Assembly: GCA_019752925.1 (NCBI GenBank) | Contig: JAIELP010000006.1 | Location: 310,001-374,000, forward strand | DNA from: a bacterium | Lineage (GTDB): Bacteria > Bdellovibrionota > Bdellovibrionia > Bdellovibrionales > Bdellovibrionaceae | Direction of reading: 5' to 3' | DNA: 64,000 nt | Shown here: piece after piece, positions 16,706 through 25,342 of the stretch | How the letters are laid out: every line of letters starts with the position of its first letter | Numbering within the stretch: the first letter of the stretch is position 1 | Position numbers and translations under genes: made by a program | The notes under the pieces: generated by a model | The model's input: the letters and a program-made list of their open reading frames with translations, nothing else | Told to the model about the DNA's origin: nothing | Database searches by the model: none

Positions 16706-19079
16706 GTGACGGGCCTTTCTTCCTTTGGTCTAAATAATCCGACAGCGATGCGTAGCGCGGCTTCGGCTGATACTCTCCTGAAGAGGCAGCCGGTTTAGAC
16801 GGAGGAACTTCATGCGTAAATTTTTCTTTTTGAGTATTTAAGAATGATTTTGCGCCAAATGACGGACGATCTGACTGAGGTTTTGCAAAGCTTTTGCTGC
16901 TCTTTCCAAAGCTGCTTTCAGATCCACGTTCAGGTTTTCGGTCTTTTTCAGAAGAGAAAGATTTTTTACCGAATTTACTTTTTTCGCCGCGTTTTTTTCC
17001 CGGGCCAAAATCAGAATCAGAGCGGGATTTTGTCGAAGACGAATATTTAGACTGAGTCGAAGATGAGTTTTTAGAATGTTTTTCTTTTGAGTACTGACCC
17101 TTATCACGTGCATAAGTGCGCTCTTGAGAATGTTTCGCTTTTCCCGGTTGAGATGAGGCATGAGATTCCAGAACAAAATTAATTTGCCCTTGTTCAATAT
17201 CAGCCAAACTTACAGTTACACGCACCACATCACCCATTTTATATGTGAAGCCGGATCTTTTAGCTGTGAGAGTCAGATTATCTTCATCAAATTCCCATTT
17301 ATCCTGACCTAAATCGTCTAAACGAATCAAACCATCAATGTTGAATTCACGAAGTAAAACGAAAACACCAAACTTAGTAACTGAACTGATAAGGCCGTCA
17401 AAAGATTCGCCCACCATATTCATCATAAAGCGCGCTTTTTTAATAGCTTGAATCTGGCGCTCAGCTTTAGCTGAGCGCTGTTCGCAGGCTGATAACCAAG
17501 TTCCTGCAGTGGCAAGATCTTCTTCAGGCATTAAACGGTAACGACTGTTAGCCATAATCTGACTTTTTACTAAACGATGTACGATTAAATCGGGATAACG
17601 TCTAATTGGCGAAGTAAAGTGAGTGTAAAAATCAAAACCTAAACCGAAATGTCCCATATTATTAGGAGTATATTTAGCTTGGCTCATAGATCTTAAAGTT
17701 AAAATATGAATAATCTGCGCTTCAGGTTTACCGTCAAAGTGCTGAAGCGCGCGAGTGAGCTTCTTTTGCAGTTTTTCGCCGCCAAATGAAGTTTTAAGCC
17801 CCATATTTTCCATATATTTCTGTAAATTACCGATTTTTTCAGAGTCGGGTGCTTCATGTATACGGTAAAATGATGGAATTTCTTTACTTGATAAGAACTT
17901 AGCAACTGCTACGTTGGCCGCTAACATTAATTCTTCAATTAATCTGTGGGCAAACAATCGCTCAGACTTAATAACGTCTACAGGGGTGCCGGTTCCATCA
18001 ATAACAAGCTCAGTTTCGGGAACTTCAAGGTCTAACGAACCTTCTTTAAAGCGTTTTCCCATTAGAACTTTGGCTAAATCAGCACATCTAAAGATGTTTT
18101 CTTTAACATGATTGAGTTTTTCAATGGCGGCACCATCAATTAACTCCTGTGCTTCACCGTAAGTTACTCGAGCTTTACTTTCAATTACGCCTTCATAAAA
18201 CGTAGAAGAAGTCATTTCGCCGGTGAAATCAAAAAACATTTCAGCTACTAAAGCTAAGCGCGGCACATGGGGGTTTAATGAACAAAGTCCGTTACTTAGG
18301 CCTTCTGGAAGCATTGGAATTACGAAATTAGGGAAATAAACCGATGTTCCACGTTCATAAGCTTCTTTATCCATAGCTGAACCAACAGTTACGTAGTGGC
18401 TGACATCAGCGATGGCCACATATAGGTGGAAGCCTTTCTCGGTCATTTCAACTAAAACCGCGTCGTCAAAGTCTTTAGCAGTAGCTCCGTCTATAGTAAT
18501 AATTGGTAAGTGGCGTAGATCTTTGCGGCCAGCAAAGTCTTTCTCATCAGGATTAGCCGAAAATTTCTTAGCTTCCTCTAAAGTCTCTTTAGAGAAGTGT
18601 TCCGGTATATTATTAGTGATAACAACACGTTTGATATCATTTAAAGGATCTTGCGCGTCTCCAATTACATTGAGAACGACTCCTTCAAAGTTGCCTTCAT
18701 CGGGGAATTGAGTGATTTGCGCTTCTACTAATTCGCCGTCTTTGGCGTCTTTTGACTTATCTAGTGGGATTCTAAGATCTTTTCCCCAGCCGCGGCCTTC
18801 ATCTTTAATTAAGCCCCAACCATTTGAACCTTTAGTAAATTTACCAGCTACGCGTTTTTGAGATCTCTCAGTGATTCTGATGATTTCTCCTCTGAAGCGG
18901 CCGTCTTTTTCTTTTTCTACTATGATAGTGGCGCGATCGTTTGTCATAGCAGATTTCATAGAGTGCTGAGGAACATAAACATCAGGGTGATCTTTATCGT
19001 CTGGAATAAAGAAACCAAATCCATCAGGGTGTCTTTTGATTATTCCATCGAGAGTTTTCTTATGCGTTTTTGAATTCAT
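16560..19079 (-). CDS. rnr: Ribonuclease R
   Basis: 3'-5' exoribonuclease for structured RNA, 839 residues. An N-terminal OB/cold-shock region (about 10-160) precedes the RNB catalytic domain with IDGATAKDFDDA (metal-binding Asp cluster) near residues 195-207, and FTSPIRRYPDL later. An S1 domain follows at about 575-655. The last 180 residues form a Lys/Ser/Arg-rich disordered tail. The 3' end overlaps ubiB by 146 bases on the same strand; in that stretch RNase R encodes only its low-complexity tail. No Shine-Dalgarno is obvious at the ATG. Confidence 0.96.
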   Translation of the reverse strand: MNSKTHKKTLDGIIKRHPDGFGFFIPDDKDHPDVYVPQHSMKSAMTNDRATIIVEKEKDGRFRGEIIRITERSQKRVAGKFTKGSNGWGLIKDEGRGWGKDLRIPLDKSKDAKDGELVEAQITQFPDEGNFEGVVLNVIGDAQDPLNDIKRVVITNNIPEHFSKETLEEAKKFSANPDEKDFAGRKDLRHLPIITIDGATAKDFDDAVLVEMTEKGFHLYVAIADVSHYVTVGSAMDKEAYERGTSVYFPNFVIPMLPEGLSNGLCSLNPHVPRLALVAEMFFDFTGEMTSSTFYEGVIESKARVTYGEAQELIDGAAIEKLNHVKENIFRCADLAKVLMGKRFKEGSLDLEVPETELVIDGTGTPVDVIKSERLFAHRLIEELMLAANVAVAKFLSSKEIPSFYRIHEAPDSEKIGNLQKYMENMGLKTSFGGEKLQKKLTRALQHFDGKPEAQIIHILTLRSMSQAKYTPNNMGHFGLGFDFYTHFTSPIRRYPDLIVHRLVKSQIMANSRYRLMPEEDLATAGTWLSACEQRSAKAERQIQAIKKARFMMNMVGESFDGLISSVTKFGVFVLLREFNIDGLIRLDDLGQDKWEFDEDNLTLTAKRSGFTYKMGDVVRVTVSLADIEQGQINFVLESHASSQPGKAKHSQERTYARDKGQYSKEKHSKNSSSTQSKYSSSTKSRSDSDFGPGKKRGEKSKFGKKSFSSEKDRKPERGSESSFGKSSKSFAKPQSDRPSFGAKSFLNTQKEKFTHEVPPSKPAASSGEYQPKPRYASLSDYLDQRKKGPSHEEKSESKPAFRSSENRKDSEKRSSPKNNSGGVRKARPQKSRRNNKSR

Positions 19080-19616
19080 ATATGAATTATATTCAGATTA
19101 TGAATGATAAAAGTCATGTTGTATTCGACCAAAGTCAGTCAGACCACAAGCTGTAGTGCCCAAGGCAACGATCAGGTTCTTATAGAATGCGTAAAACTCG
19201 ACCAAAGTCCTTTAAATGACCTCATATGTCGAGAGCAATTGCGTCATTTATCAGACGCTGCATGAATAACCAAAAAGCTCAAATCTATGAAATCTTAAAT
19301 GAAATTATATAACATCGCGAAAACCTTGAAAGCTTTGCATTTTCTTCATGACGATCGCAATTTTTCACTCTGAAAAATTAATTTTTTTAAATTTTTATGA
19401 AATTATTTTTTTCTTAAGAATCGCAACTGTTGCTGAAAATCGAATCAACAAATGTGATGCGTATAGTACACACCACCTGATGGCGAGAGGCGAGCGGAAA
19501 ACATTAAGGTGATTATGCTTTATTTTTTTAAGTTGCGTTTAAACCAGACCATAATTACGATTTGTTTCATATAGGTTAAACAATAAAACAATTTGCACTT
19601 AACGAAAGGACGCAAA
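19080..19616. promoter_or_regulatory. 537-base divergent intergenic region with a direct repeat and an OMP promoter
   Basis: Upstream region of rnr (minus) and of the first outer-membrane protein (plus). It contains a 12-base direct repeat TCGACCAAAGTC at 19125-19136 and 19198-19209, and a promoter-like pair near the OMP gene listed separately. AT-rich tracts fill 19370-19420. I see no tRNA, no clear small-RNA terminator and no credible ORF. Confidence 0.4.
19533..19561 (+). promoter_or_regulatory. Candidate sigma70-type promoter of the first OMP gene
   Basis: TTGCGT (19533-19538), a 17-base spacer and TACGAT (19556-19561). A start near 19568 would give a leader of about 50 bases before the Shine-Dalgarno AAAGGA (19605-19610) and ATG 19617. 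Confidence 0.4.
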
Positions 19617-20732
19617 ATGAAACAACTATTAGTAATCGCAGTAGCTTTAACTGCAATTAACGCTCAAGCTTCACGTGCTCGTGTTGCCGCTTTACAGTCT
19701 CCAGCTCACCTCGTAGACACTCAAACTGTTTACACTAACCCATCGGACATTTTAAGAATTTCTGGTGATTATGTAACTTTTGAATCGGGAGCTACTCAGA
19801 GTACTTTGGTTCAAACTGCTGAAATGGCAAATGCTGAAGGCATGATCGTTCGCACTATGGGCGACGCAAAATTAGGTCTATCTTTAGGTCACCAATCTAA
19901 AAATGCTTCGTCTTGGGGTTTAAGAGGTGCTACGCCGGTAACTGCTGCTCTTAAAGTTAATCAGCAAAATCCAATTGAGTTCACTTACGGTATGAAATCT
20001 GGTGACATTAACTGGGCTGGTACTTTGGTATACTCTAACTACAACAACAAACAGGCGGCTGTGGGTGTTTTAGAAAAAGAATCTTCTATGGGCTTACGTT
20101 TTGGTGCTAACTCGGGCGCTTGGAATGCGTCTTTAGGTTTAGGTTTAACTAATACTGCACAATTAAATACAGGTAACAAATTCACAGGTGCTTTAGGATT
20201 GTCTTTAGCTGGTGGTTACCAGTGGGAAACAATGTACTTTAACGCAGGTTTAACTAGTGCAGGTGCTAAAGAAGAAACAACTACTGGTACAGAAGCATTA
20301 AAGTTGAACTCTCAATCAATCACTTTAGGCGTAACTAACGTACACAAAAAAGATGGTAACGAGCTATTCTATGGTGCTTCTTTAACTCAAACTGAAGACA
20401 AGGCTAACATCTTATCTGCTGGTGATAACAAAGTTACTTCTTTGAAATTGCCTCTTATTATTGGATTTGAAGCTGAAGCGGCTTCTTGGTTAACTTTCCG
20501 TTCTTCAGTAACTCAAACAGTTTTAATCAACCAATCTAAAACTGTAAATGCTGCTGGTACAACGACTGCTGAAACTGATCCAGGTGCAAATACTACAACT
20601 GTAGCATTTGGTGCTGGTTTGAAATTCAACAAATTAACCATCGACGGTACAATCTCTGGCTTAACAGCTGGTGGTCAAACTATCGGAACTAACACATTGT
20701 TATCACAAGTTGGTGTTGGTTACTGGTTCTAA
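19617..20732 (+). CDS. Outer-membrane beta-barrel protein, first of three tandem paralogues
   Basis: 371 residues with a signal peptide (about 1-18, ending NAQA). The mature part shows repeated amphipathic strands and ends in an aromatic residue (VGYWF), as BamA-targeted barrels do. It shares with the next two genes the motif pattern near the N-terminus (ARVAAL...YTNPSDIL), KDGNELFYGA, and a C-terminal TIDGT...LLSQVGVGY. The start is ATG 19617 with Shine-Dalgarno AAAGGA; an upstream in-frame start has none. It is codon-regular and has its own promoter and terminator, which suggests strong expression. Porin function is inferred. Confidence 0.85.
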   Translation: MKQLLVIAVALTAINAQASRARVAALQSPAHLVDTQTVYTNPSDILRISGDYVTFESGATQSTLVQTAEMANAEGMIVRTMGDAKLGLSLGHQSKNASSWGLRGATPVTAALKVNQQNPIEFTYGMKSGDINWAGTLVYSNYNNKQAAVGVLEKESSMGLRFGANSGAWNASLGLGLTNTAQLNTGNKFTGALGLSLAGGYQWETMYFNAGLTSAGAKEETTTGTEALKLNSQSITLGVTNVHKKDGNELFYGASLTQTEDKANILSAGDNKVTSLKLPLIIGFEAEAASWLTFRSSVTQTVLINQSKTVNAAGTTTAETDPGANTTTVAFGAGLKFNKLTIDGTISGLTAGGQTIGTNTLLSQVGVGYWF

Positions 20733-20757
20733 TTTTTCGTAAGAAAAATTGAAACAC

Positions 20758-20788
20758 AAAAAAGCCTTGGTTTCCCAAGGCTTTTTTT
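20758..20788 (+). terminator. Intrinsic terminator after the first OMP gene
   Basis: 13-bp stem (20758-20770 and 20775-20787) with loop TTTC and a T7 tract. A second small hairpin (AATTTTTC/GAAAAATT, 20731-20750) overlaps the stop codon just upstream. Confidence 0.9.
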
Positions 20789-20872
20789 ATTTGTAAATTT
20801 CGATTTTAAAATTTCTACGCAAAGTTCTTTTGCAAGATTCTGTTAAGCCTTGGCTTGTCATTTAAATAAAGT

Positions 20873-20901
20873 TTGTCAGTCCTATTTCAGATCGTTATCC
20901 T
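20873..20901 (+). promoter_or_regulatory. Candidate sigma70-type promoter of the second OMP gene
   Basis: TTGTCA (20873-20878), 17 bases, TATCCT (20896-20901), about 35 bases before ATG 20937. The spacing equals that of the candidate upstream of the first OMP gene. Confidence 0.45.
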
Positions 20902-20936
20902 TTGTAAAATTCAAACCTACTTAAGAGGAATATCAA

Positions 20937-22058
20937 ATGAATAAAATCATGTTAGTTATTATCACCTTGTTATCAGCGCAAGCTTTTGCAACTAAGGCTC
21001 GTATTGCTTCAATGGGAAATTCTTTTCATATCACTGATGCCCAAGGTATTTACTCAAATGCCATGCGAGTGGTTCAGTTCAGTAATATAGTTATGATCGA
21101 AAGTGGTTTAACAGCCGCAACCTCTACCACTAATAATGCTGAAGGCGGAGTTTTCTTTAACGTAGGCGAAAACGAGCGTATGGCGCTTACTTTGGGTAAC
21201 AACAATGACCTCGTACAAAATGGCCGTCGTTTTATTAATTCAATCGTAGGTGCCAATACATACGAAACACCACAAAATATGGTTCATGTTTTTTACGGCT
21301 CTAAGGGTGGCAGTGTTCCTTATGGCGTTGGTCTATTTTACTCTAATAAAGACGATAAACTTAACAGTTTAACTGAGTCTTCTTCGGGTCTTTTAGCTTC
21401 ATTTAAGTTTGGATCTTTCGGAATATTCGGTAGTTATTCATTGGTTAACTCTGTAGAGGCAGCGGCTAACCGCAAATTTGACGGTGGCGGAGCATTTAAG
21501 TTAGCTGGCCGCTATATGAAAGACGATATTTACTACGGAGTAGATTTCGGTTCTTGGATCAGTAAATCTTCAACTGGCGCAGTTGAAAATGAAGCTTATG
21601 GCAATAAATCTATGTCTTTCAGGGTTATTCATTCAATCAAAAAAGATGGTAATGAATTATTTTACGGTGCCGGTGTTATGTCGAATGCAATCGATTGTAA
21701 AACTAAAGGTTCGGCAACTTGCACAACTAAGTTTTCATCACTTACATTCCCTATCATTATCGGAACTGAAATCAATGCGGCAGATTGGATCACATTACGT
21801 GGTACAATTACACAATCCTTACCAATGGATACAGTTAAAGATGAAATCGGTCTTCCGGCAGCAGCTACTTCTGGTATTGCCGGTACAACTGGAGCGCTTA
21901 CGGAATTTGCCGGTCAAGCCAATACAACAACTTTGGCTATGGGCGCAGGTATCAAATTCAATAAAATCACAATCGATGGAACTATGACGACTGCAACAAC
22001 TCAAACTGTGAATACAACAGTGTTGCTTAGCCAAGTAGGTTTAACGTATAACTACTAA
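20937..22058 (+). CDS. Outer-membrane beta-barrel protein, second tandem paralogue
   Basis: 373 residues, signal peptide about 1-18 (ending AFA). Closest in this window to the third gene: shared N-terminal pattern TKAR(I/L)xSxGNSF, a FDGxG segment, Cys pair in the middle (IDCKTKGSATC) and the C-terminal TIDGTMTTATTQTVN motif. It ends in an aromatic residue (LTYNY). Shine-Dalgarno AAGAGGA is about eight bases before the ATG. A surface-exposed disulphide loop is likely from the Cys pair, which the first paralogue lacks. Confidence 0.85.
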   Translation: MNKIMLVIITLLSAQAFATKARIASMGNSFHITDAQGIYSNAMRVVQFSNIVMIESGLTAATSTTNNAEGGVFFNVGENERMALTLGNNNDLVQNGRRFINSIVGANTYETPQNMVHVFYGSKGGSVPYGVGLFYSNKDDKLNSLTESSSGLLASFKFGSFGIFGSYSLVNSVEAAANRKFDGGGAFKLAGRYMKDDIYYGVDFGSWISKSSTGAVENEAYGNKSMSFRVIHSIKKDGNELFYGAGVMSNAIDCKTKGSATCTTKFSSLTFPIIIGTEINAADWITLRGTITQSLPMDTVKDEIGLPAAATSGIAGTTGALTEFAGQANTTTLAMGAGIKFNKITIDGTMTTATTQTVNTTVLLSQVGLTYNY

Positions 22059-22082
22059 TAAGTTAGTTAATTAGTATTTTTC

Positions 22083-22112
22083 AGAAAAGCTGACTTAAAA
22101 GTCGGCTTTTCT
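22083..22112 (+). terminator. Intrinsic terminator between the second and third OMP genes
   Basis: 12-bp stem with one T-G pair (22083-22094 and 22101-22112), loop TTAAAA, T-rich 3' arm (TTTTCTTATTT). It ends five bases before the ATG of the third paralogue, so it also forms that gene's leader. Confidence 0.75.
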
Positions 22113-22117
22113 TATTT

Positions 22118-23245
22118 ATGGGTAGGGTGTTAGTGTTTCGTTTAGTTTTAAGTTTAGTTATATTATATTCGTTGCCGGTGATGGCAACCAAAGCAAGATT
22201 GCTGTCGCTAGGTAATTCATTTCAATTTACGGACCCTCAAAGTGTTTATCAGAAGCCTATCGATTTAATTTACATAGATAACTTAGTGAGTGTTGAATCC
22301 GGCCTAACGAATGCAACTACTTTAAACAATGGCGCGGAAGTATTTGTATCTCATCTTTTAAACGATAAAGCTCAAATTGGCTTATCATTGGGTCATCAGG
22401 ATCAAGCAGTCGTAACTACTCGAAGCTTTATGAACGCAGTACTAGGGGCTGCTACGTACGAATTAGCTCAAAATCCTGTGCATATGTTTTACGGAGTTCG
22501 CGATAGTTTAACTTCATACGTGTTTGGTGCTTTTTATTCATACAAAAACGACAGATTGAACGCATTGACTGAATCTTCAGCGGGTTTGTCAGTTGGTGTT
22601 GAGTGGGGTAATTGGCAGTTTAATACAGTGTATACAGCCGTTAATGCTGTTGAAGTTGCCGGCAATCAGAGATTCGACGGAAAAGGCTATTGGAACAGTT
22701 CTGTTTCATATCAGTTGGATGATACTTTATTTAGATTCAGCTACTTAAATACAGATGCTAAATCAACCACAGGCAATACCGAAAATGAGTTTCACCGCAT
22801 TGAAACTGTTACTTTAGGATTAGTTGATAGCAACGTTAAAGAAGATAATAACTTTTTTTGGGGAGTTGAGGTTGTATCTACAGCCGCCAAGTGCCGCATT
22901 CGTGCATCGGCTGATTGCAACAAGCTATATACCAACACAACATTGCCGTTTTTGCTGGGAATTGAAGCGCAGGCAAGTGACTGGCTTATTTTGCGTTCAA
23001 CAGTAAAACAAATACTGTTAGTCGGTATTACCAAAGATGAAGTCCCATATCCCGCAGGAACTTTCAATAATACAACGGGTGCTGTACAGAACGTTTCAGC
23101 CATCAGTAACACAACGGCTGTAACTTTAGGTGCGGGCATTAAGTTTAATAAGTTTACCGTAGATGGAACTATGACCACGGCAACAAATCAAACTGTTAAC
23201 TTCACGAGTTTGCTTTCGCAAGTTGGTATTAGTTATCAATACTAA
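22118..23245 (+). CDS. Outer-membrane beta-barrel protein, third tandem paralogue
   Basis: Up to 375 residues from ATG 22118, with a signal peptide ending PVMA and a C-terminal SYQY. It shares the TKARLLSLGNSF start, the FDGKG segment, the mid-protein Cys pair (AKCRIRASADC) and the TVDGTMTTATNQTVN end with the second paralogue. ATG 22118 has no Shine-Dalgarno, since a terminator stem lies directly before it. A GTG at 22133 has AGGG five bases upstream and would give a cleaner signal peptide, so it may be the true start. No promoter is visible, so expression may depend on read-through. Confidence 0.8.
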   Translation: MGRVLVFRLVLSLVILYSLPVMATKARLLSLGNSFQFTDPQSVYQKPIDLIYIDNLVSVESGLTNATTLNNGAEVFVSHLLNDKAQIGLSLGHQDQAVVTTRSFMNAVLGAATYELAQNPVHMFYGVRDSLTSYVFGAFYSYKNDRLNALTESSAGLSVGVEWGNWQFNTVYTAVNAVEVAGNQRFDGKGYWNSSVSYQLDDTLFRFSYLNTDAKSTTGNTENEFHRIETVTLGLVDSNVKEDNNFFWGVEVVSTAAKCRIRASADCNKLYTNTTLPFLLGIEAQASDWLILRSTVKQILLVGITKDEVPYPAGTFNNTTGAVQNVSAISNTTAVTLGAGIKFNKFTVDGTMTTATNQTVNFTSLLSQVGISYQY

Positions 23246-23324
23246 CTTAGTGAATTATGTGGGATCATCATGCAAGCCGAATACGATTTATGGGTTGCCA
23301 GATCAAAAGCAGCTTAGTTAAAAA

Positions 23325-24299
23325 CTATTTTTGTTTTACGAATTGGTAATGGGTCAAAGCTTTTTCTCCGGTGATCGATAATAGACCCTCTTGGCAGGCG
23401 CGTGCTAAATCGCGACTAGCAGTGGCTGTCGAAATCTGTTTATGCAGTTGCATATAATCTTTTCGGCTGAAGCTACGCCTTCCAAAATATTCCATAGCTA
23501 ACTCAATACGGTCATCAATTTTAGCTTTGGACGAAGTTAAGTTTCCTGTAAATTCTTTTAACGATTTTAAAATTAGTTCTAATGAAAATTCAATAAAATC
23601 TGTACACTCACCCTTAGCGTCGCTTATTTCAAGCGAGCGATAATAGTTATTCTGATTTTGGTGAACCAGCGTTTCAATGGCCATAAATTCAAAAACTGGT
23701 GAAACCTGCATTAAAAGAAGCTGCTGCCAAAGGCGCCCCATTCGCCCGTTGCCGTCTTCGAAAGGATGTATAAATTCTAATTCGTAATGAAACACGCAAG
23801 CTTTAATTAGACCTAAGCTAGAACGATCAGTTTTTAAATATGAAAAAAGCTGACCCATCAAGTTGGCTACCAGTTTTGCTGGCGGCGCCATGCGCGAGAC
23901 TTGTCCGTTTTTAAAAATACCAACAGCTTTTGAACGATAGCTGCCGGGTTTTTCGATAAGATCTTGCATTAAAATTTTATGGGCTTTTAATAAGTCAGTT
24001 TCTTTTAATGGATTTAAGTCGTTAATTTTTTCGTACAGCCTAATTGCATTTTTAACTTCAATAATTTGGTTTTTGGGTCCGATGACCTTCTTGCCTTCAA
24101 TCAAAAAACTAATTTGTTCTTCCGTTAAAGAGTTGCCTTCGATGGCCAAGCTATGGTGAATGGTTTTAATTTTATTTTCTTTGCGGAGCTTGATAGAGGG
24201 TTTTTTTACGGTTAAACCCCTTGCTTCGCCTAATAAAACTTGAATTTCGGCGACCAGCTTTAGAATTTTAGGGCTTATTTTAAAAATTGGGTTTTGCAT
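23325..24299 (-). CDS. Fic-domain AMP-transferase, class II, with C-terminal winged helix
   Basis: 324 residues from ATG 24299. The Fic core HPFEDGNGRMGR is complete at 178-189. An inhibitory-helix motif SLAIEGN at 50-56 places it in class II, where the helix blocks ATP until released. The last 60 residues (about 265-322) look like a winged helix-turn-helix. Fic enzymes transfer AMP to Tyr, Ser or Thr of a target protein. An upstream in-frame TTG at 24347 lies inside the operator palindrome and upstream of the promoter, so it is rejected as a start. The gene stands alone, convergent with the OMP genes. The HTH and the palindrome together suggest autoregulation. Confidence 0.9.
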   Translation of the reverse strand: MQNPIFKISPKILKLVAEIQVLLGEARGLTVKKPSIKLRKENKIKTIHHSLAIEGNSLTEEQISFLIEGKKVIGPKNQIIEVKNAIRLYEKINDLNPLKETDLLKAHKILMQDLIEKPGSYRSKAVGIFKNGQVSRMAPPAKLVANLMGQLFSYLKTDRSSLGLIKACVFHYELEFIHPFEDGNGRMGRLWQQLLLMQVSPVFEFMAIETLVHQNQNNYYRSLEISDAKGECTDFIEFSLELILKSLKEFTGNLTSSKAKIDDRIELAMEYFGRRSFSRKDYMQLHKQISTATASRDLARACQEGLLSITGEKALTHYQFVKQK

Positions 24300-24305
24300 A
24301 ATATG

Positions 24306-24334
24306 ATTATATCCTAAAAAATTGATAGTATCAA
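24306..24334 (-). promoter_or_regulatory. Sigma70-type promoter of the fic gene
   Basis: On the minus strand TTGATA (24334-24329), a 17-base spacer, and a perfect TATAAT (24311-24306). Only six bases separate the -10 from ATG 24299, so transcription should begin at or next to the start codon and give a leaderless mRNA. Confidence 0.7.
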
Positions 24335-24348
24335 ATGATACTATCAAT
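24321..24348. promoter_or_regulatory. 28-bp perfect palindrome, probable operator of fic
   Basis: Arms ATTGATAGTATCA (24321-24333) and its exact complement (24336-24348) around two bases. It covers the -35 element of the fic promoter, so binding there would block transcription. The likely ligand is the winged helix of the Fic protein itself. Confidence 0.75.
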
Positions 24349-24423
24349 TTTAATATTCAATTCAAACAAATTATTTTTGCTAAAATAACCTGGATGTCTG
24401 GTGTACAATAAGCACTTAATCTG

Positions 24424-25341
24424 TTAAAAACTAACACCAAAGCCGAAACTTCCTGAGTAGCTAGTGCTGCTGGAATCAGACTTCGAACTGTAAATGCTGC
24501 CAAAAATACTATAAGTAGAATCTTGCAAGAGTGTATCCTCAAAATTTAACGTGATTTGGCCTGTATTTGTTTTTTCTTGTGGGTTGAGCAAGTCTTGGCT
24601 TTGTGAGGCCGAGGCATCAATAAGCCAATAGTCATTTATACTGTAAGTGAGGCCTATTAAATTCGAACTTTTAATTTGTCCTTGAATTTCATTTGCAATG
24701 GCGGCACTACCTCTTTGTAAAAATGCTTGCGCTGTTAATAAGGTATTAAAATTTTCTAGGTTTTCTGTAAAAGAGTATTGGGTCGTACTCAGTTTAACAA
24801 TCAGATCTTGGTTAACTTGGTAGTCTAAATAAAGTGTATTAGAGTTGGTATTGTACTGGGCTTGGTTTTTGTAGTTTTGGTTAATGATAATTATATCAGA
24901 TAGTTGCTTAGTGGTGCTTTTACTAAACGAAGCGCCAAACTGCCAGCTTTCAAATTGATAATATAAGCTAATGTAGTTTTGTTCTACTTGAGCCTGTGAG
25001 TTGTTTAGATTTGTATACCCATACCCAAAAGATACGGATAATTTTTCAAAAAACAACAAATTGTAATTAAGATTGTGAGATGGATCATTAAATTCAAAAT
25101 CAGCCAAGTTTGAGTTTAGGTTTACAACAGTTTTTGTATTTGAATAGCCATATTGTAGATAGTGATTAAGCCCAACGACTTCAGAATTTTCATCAACATA
25201 CGAATCCAGTGAGTAACCAATGGAAAATTCGTTAGTGTTACTGGTGTTCGCGGAACCACTACGGCTCATTTCAATGTCGATGCGCGCATGGGCTTTAGCA
25301 AAAATAAAAATTGAAAAAATGGCCAGCAAAATTTTTTTCAT
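24424..25341 (-). CDS. Predicted outer-membrane beta-barrel protein of the ECF sigma operon
   Basis: 305 residues with a signal peptide (about 1-19, ending AHA). The mature sequence alternates short polar turns with amphipathic strands, is rich in Ser, Asn, Tyr and Gln, and ends GSFGFGVSF with a terminal Phe, as expected for a barrel inserted by BamA. No family is recognised. It is the last gene of the operon that begins with the ECF sigma factor; its ATG is one base after the stop of the DUF3106-like gene. Its position suggests it is an output of that regulator. Confidence 0.7.
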   Translation of the reverse strand: MKKILLAIFSIFIFAKAHARIDIEMSRSGSANTSNTNEFSIGYSLDSYVDENSEVVGLNHYLQYGYSNTKTVVNLNSNLADFEFNDPSHNLNYNLLFFEKLSVSFGYGYTNLNNSQAQVEQNYISLYYQFESWQFGASFSKSTTKQLSDIIIINQNYKNQAQYNTNSNTLYLDYQVNQDLIVKLSTTQYSFTENLENFNTLLTAQAFLQRGSAAIANEIQGQIKSSNLIGLTYSINDYWLIDASASQSQDLLNPQEKTNTGQITLNFEDTLLQDSTYSIFGSIYSSKSDSSSTSYSGSFGFGVSF

Positions 25342-25342
25342 A

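Noticed and set aside
23270-23317. 16-codon ORF after the third OMP gene
   Set aside because: Too short, weak ribosome site, no similarity I can recognise.
24300-24347. Upstream TTG as the fic start
   Set aside because: It lies in the operator palindrome and upstream of the -10 box, so it would not be in the transcript.
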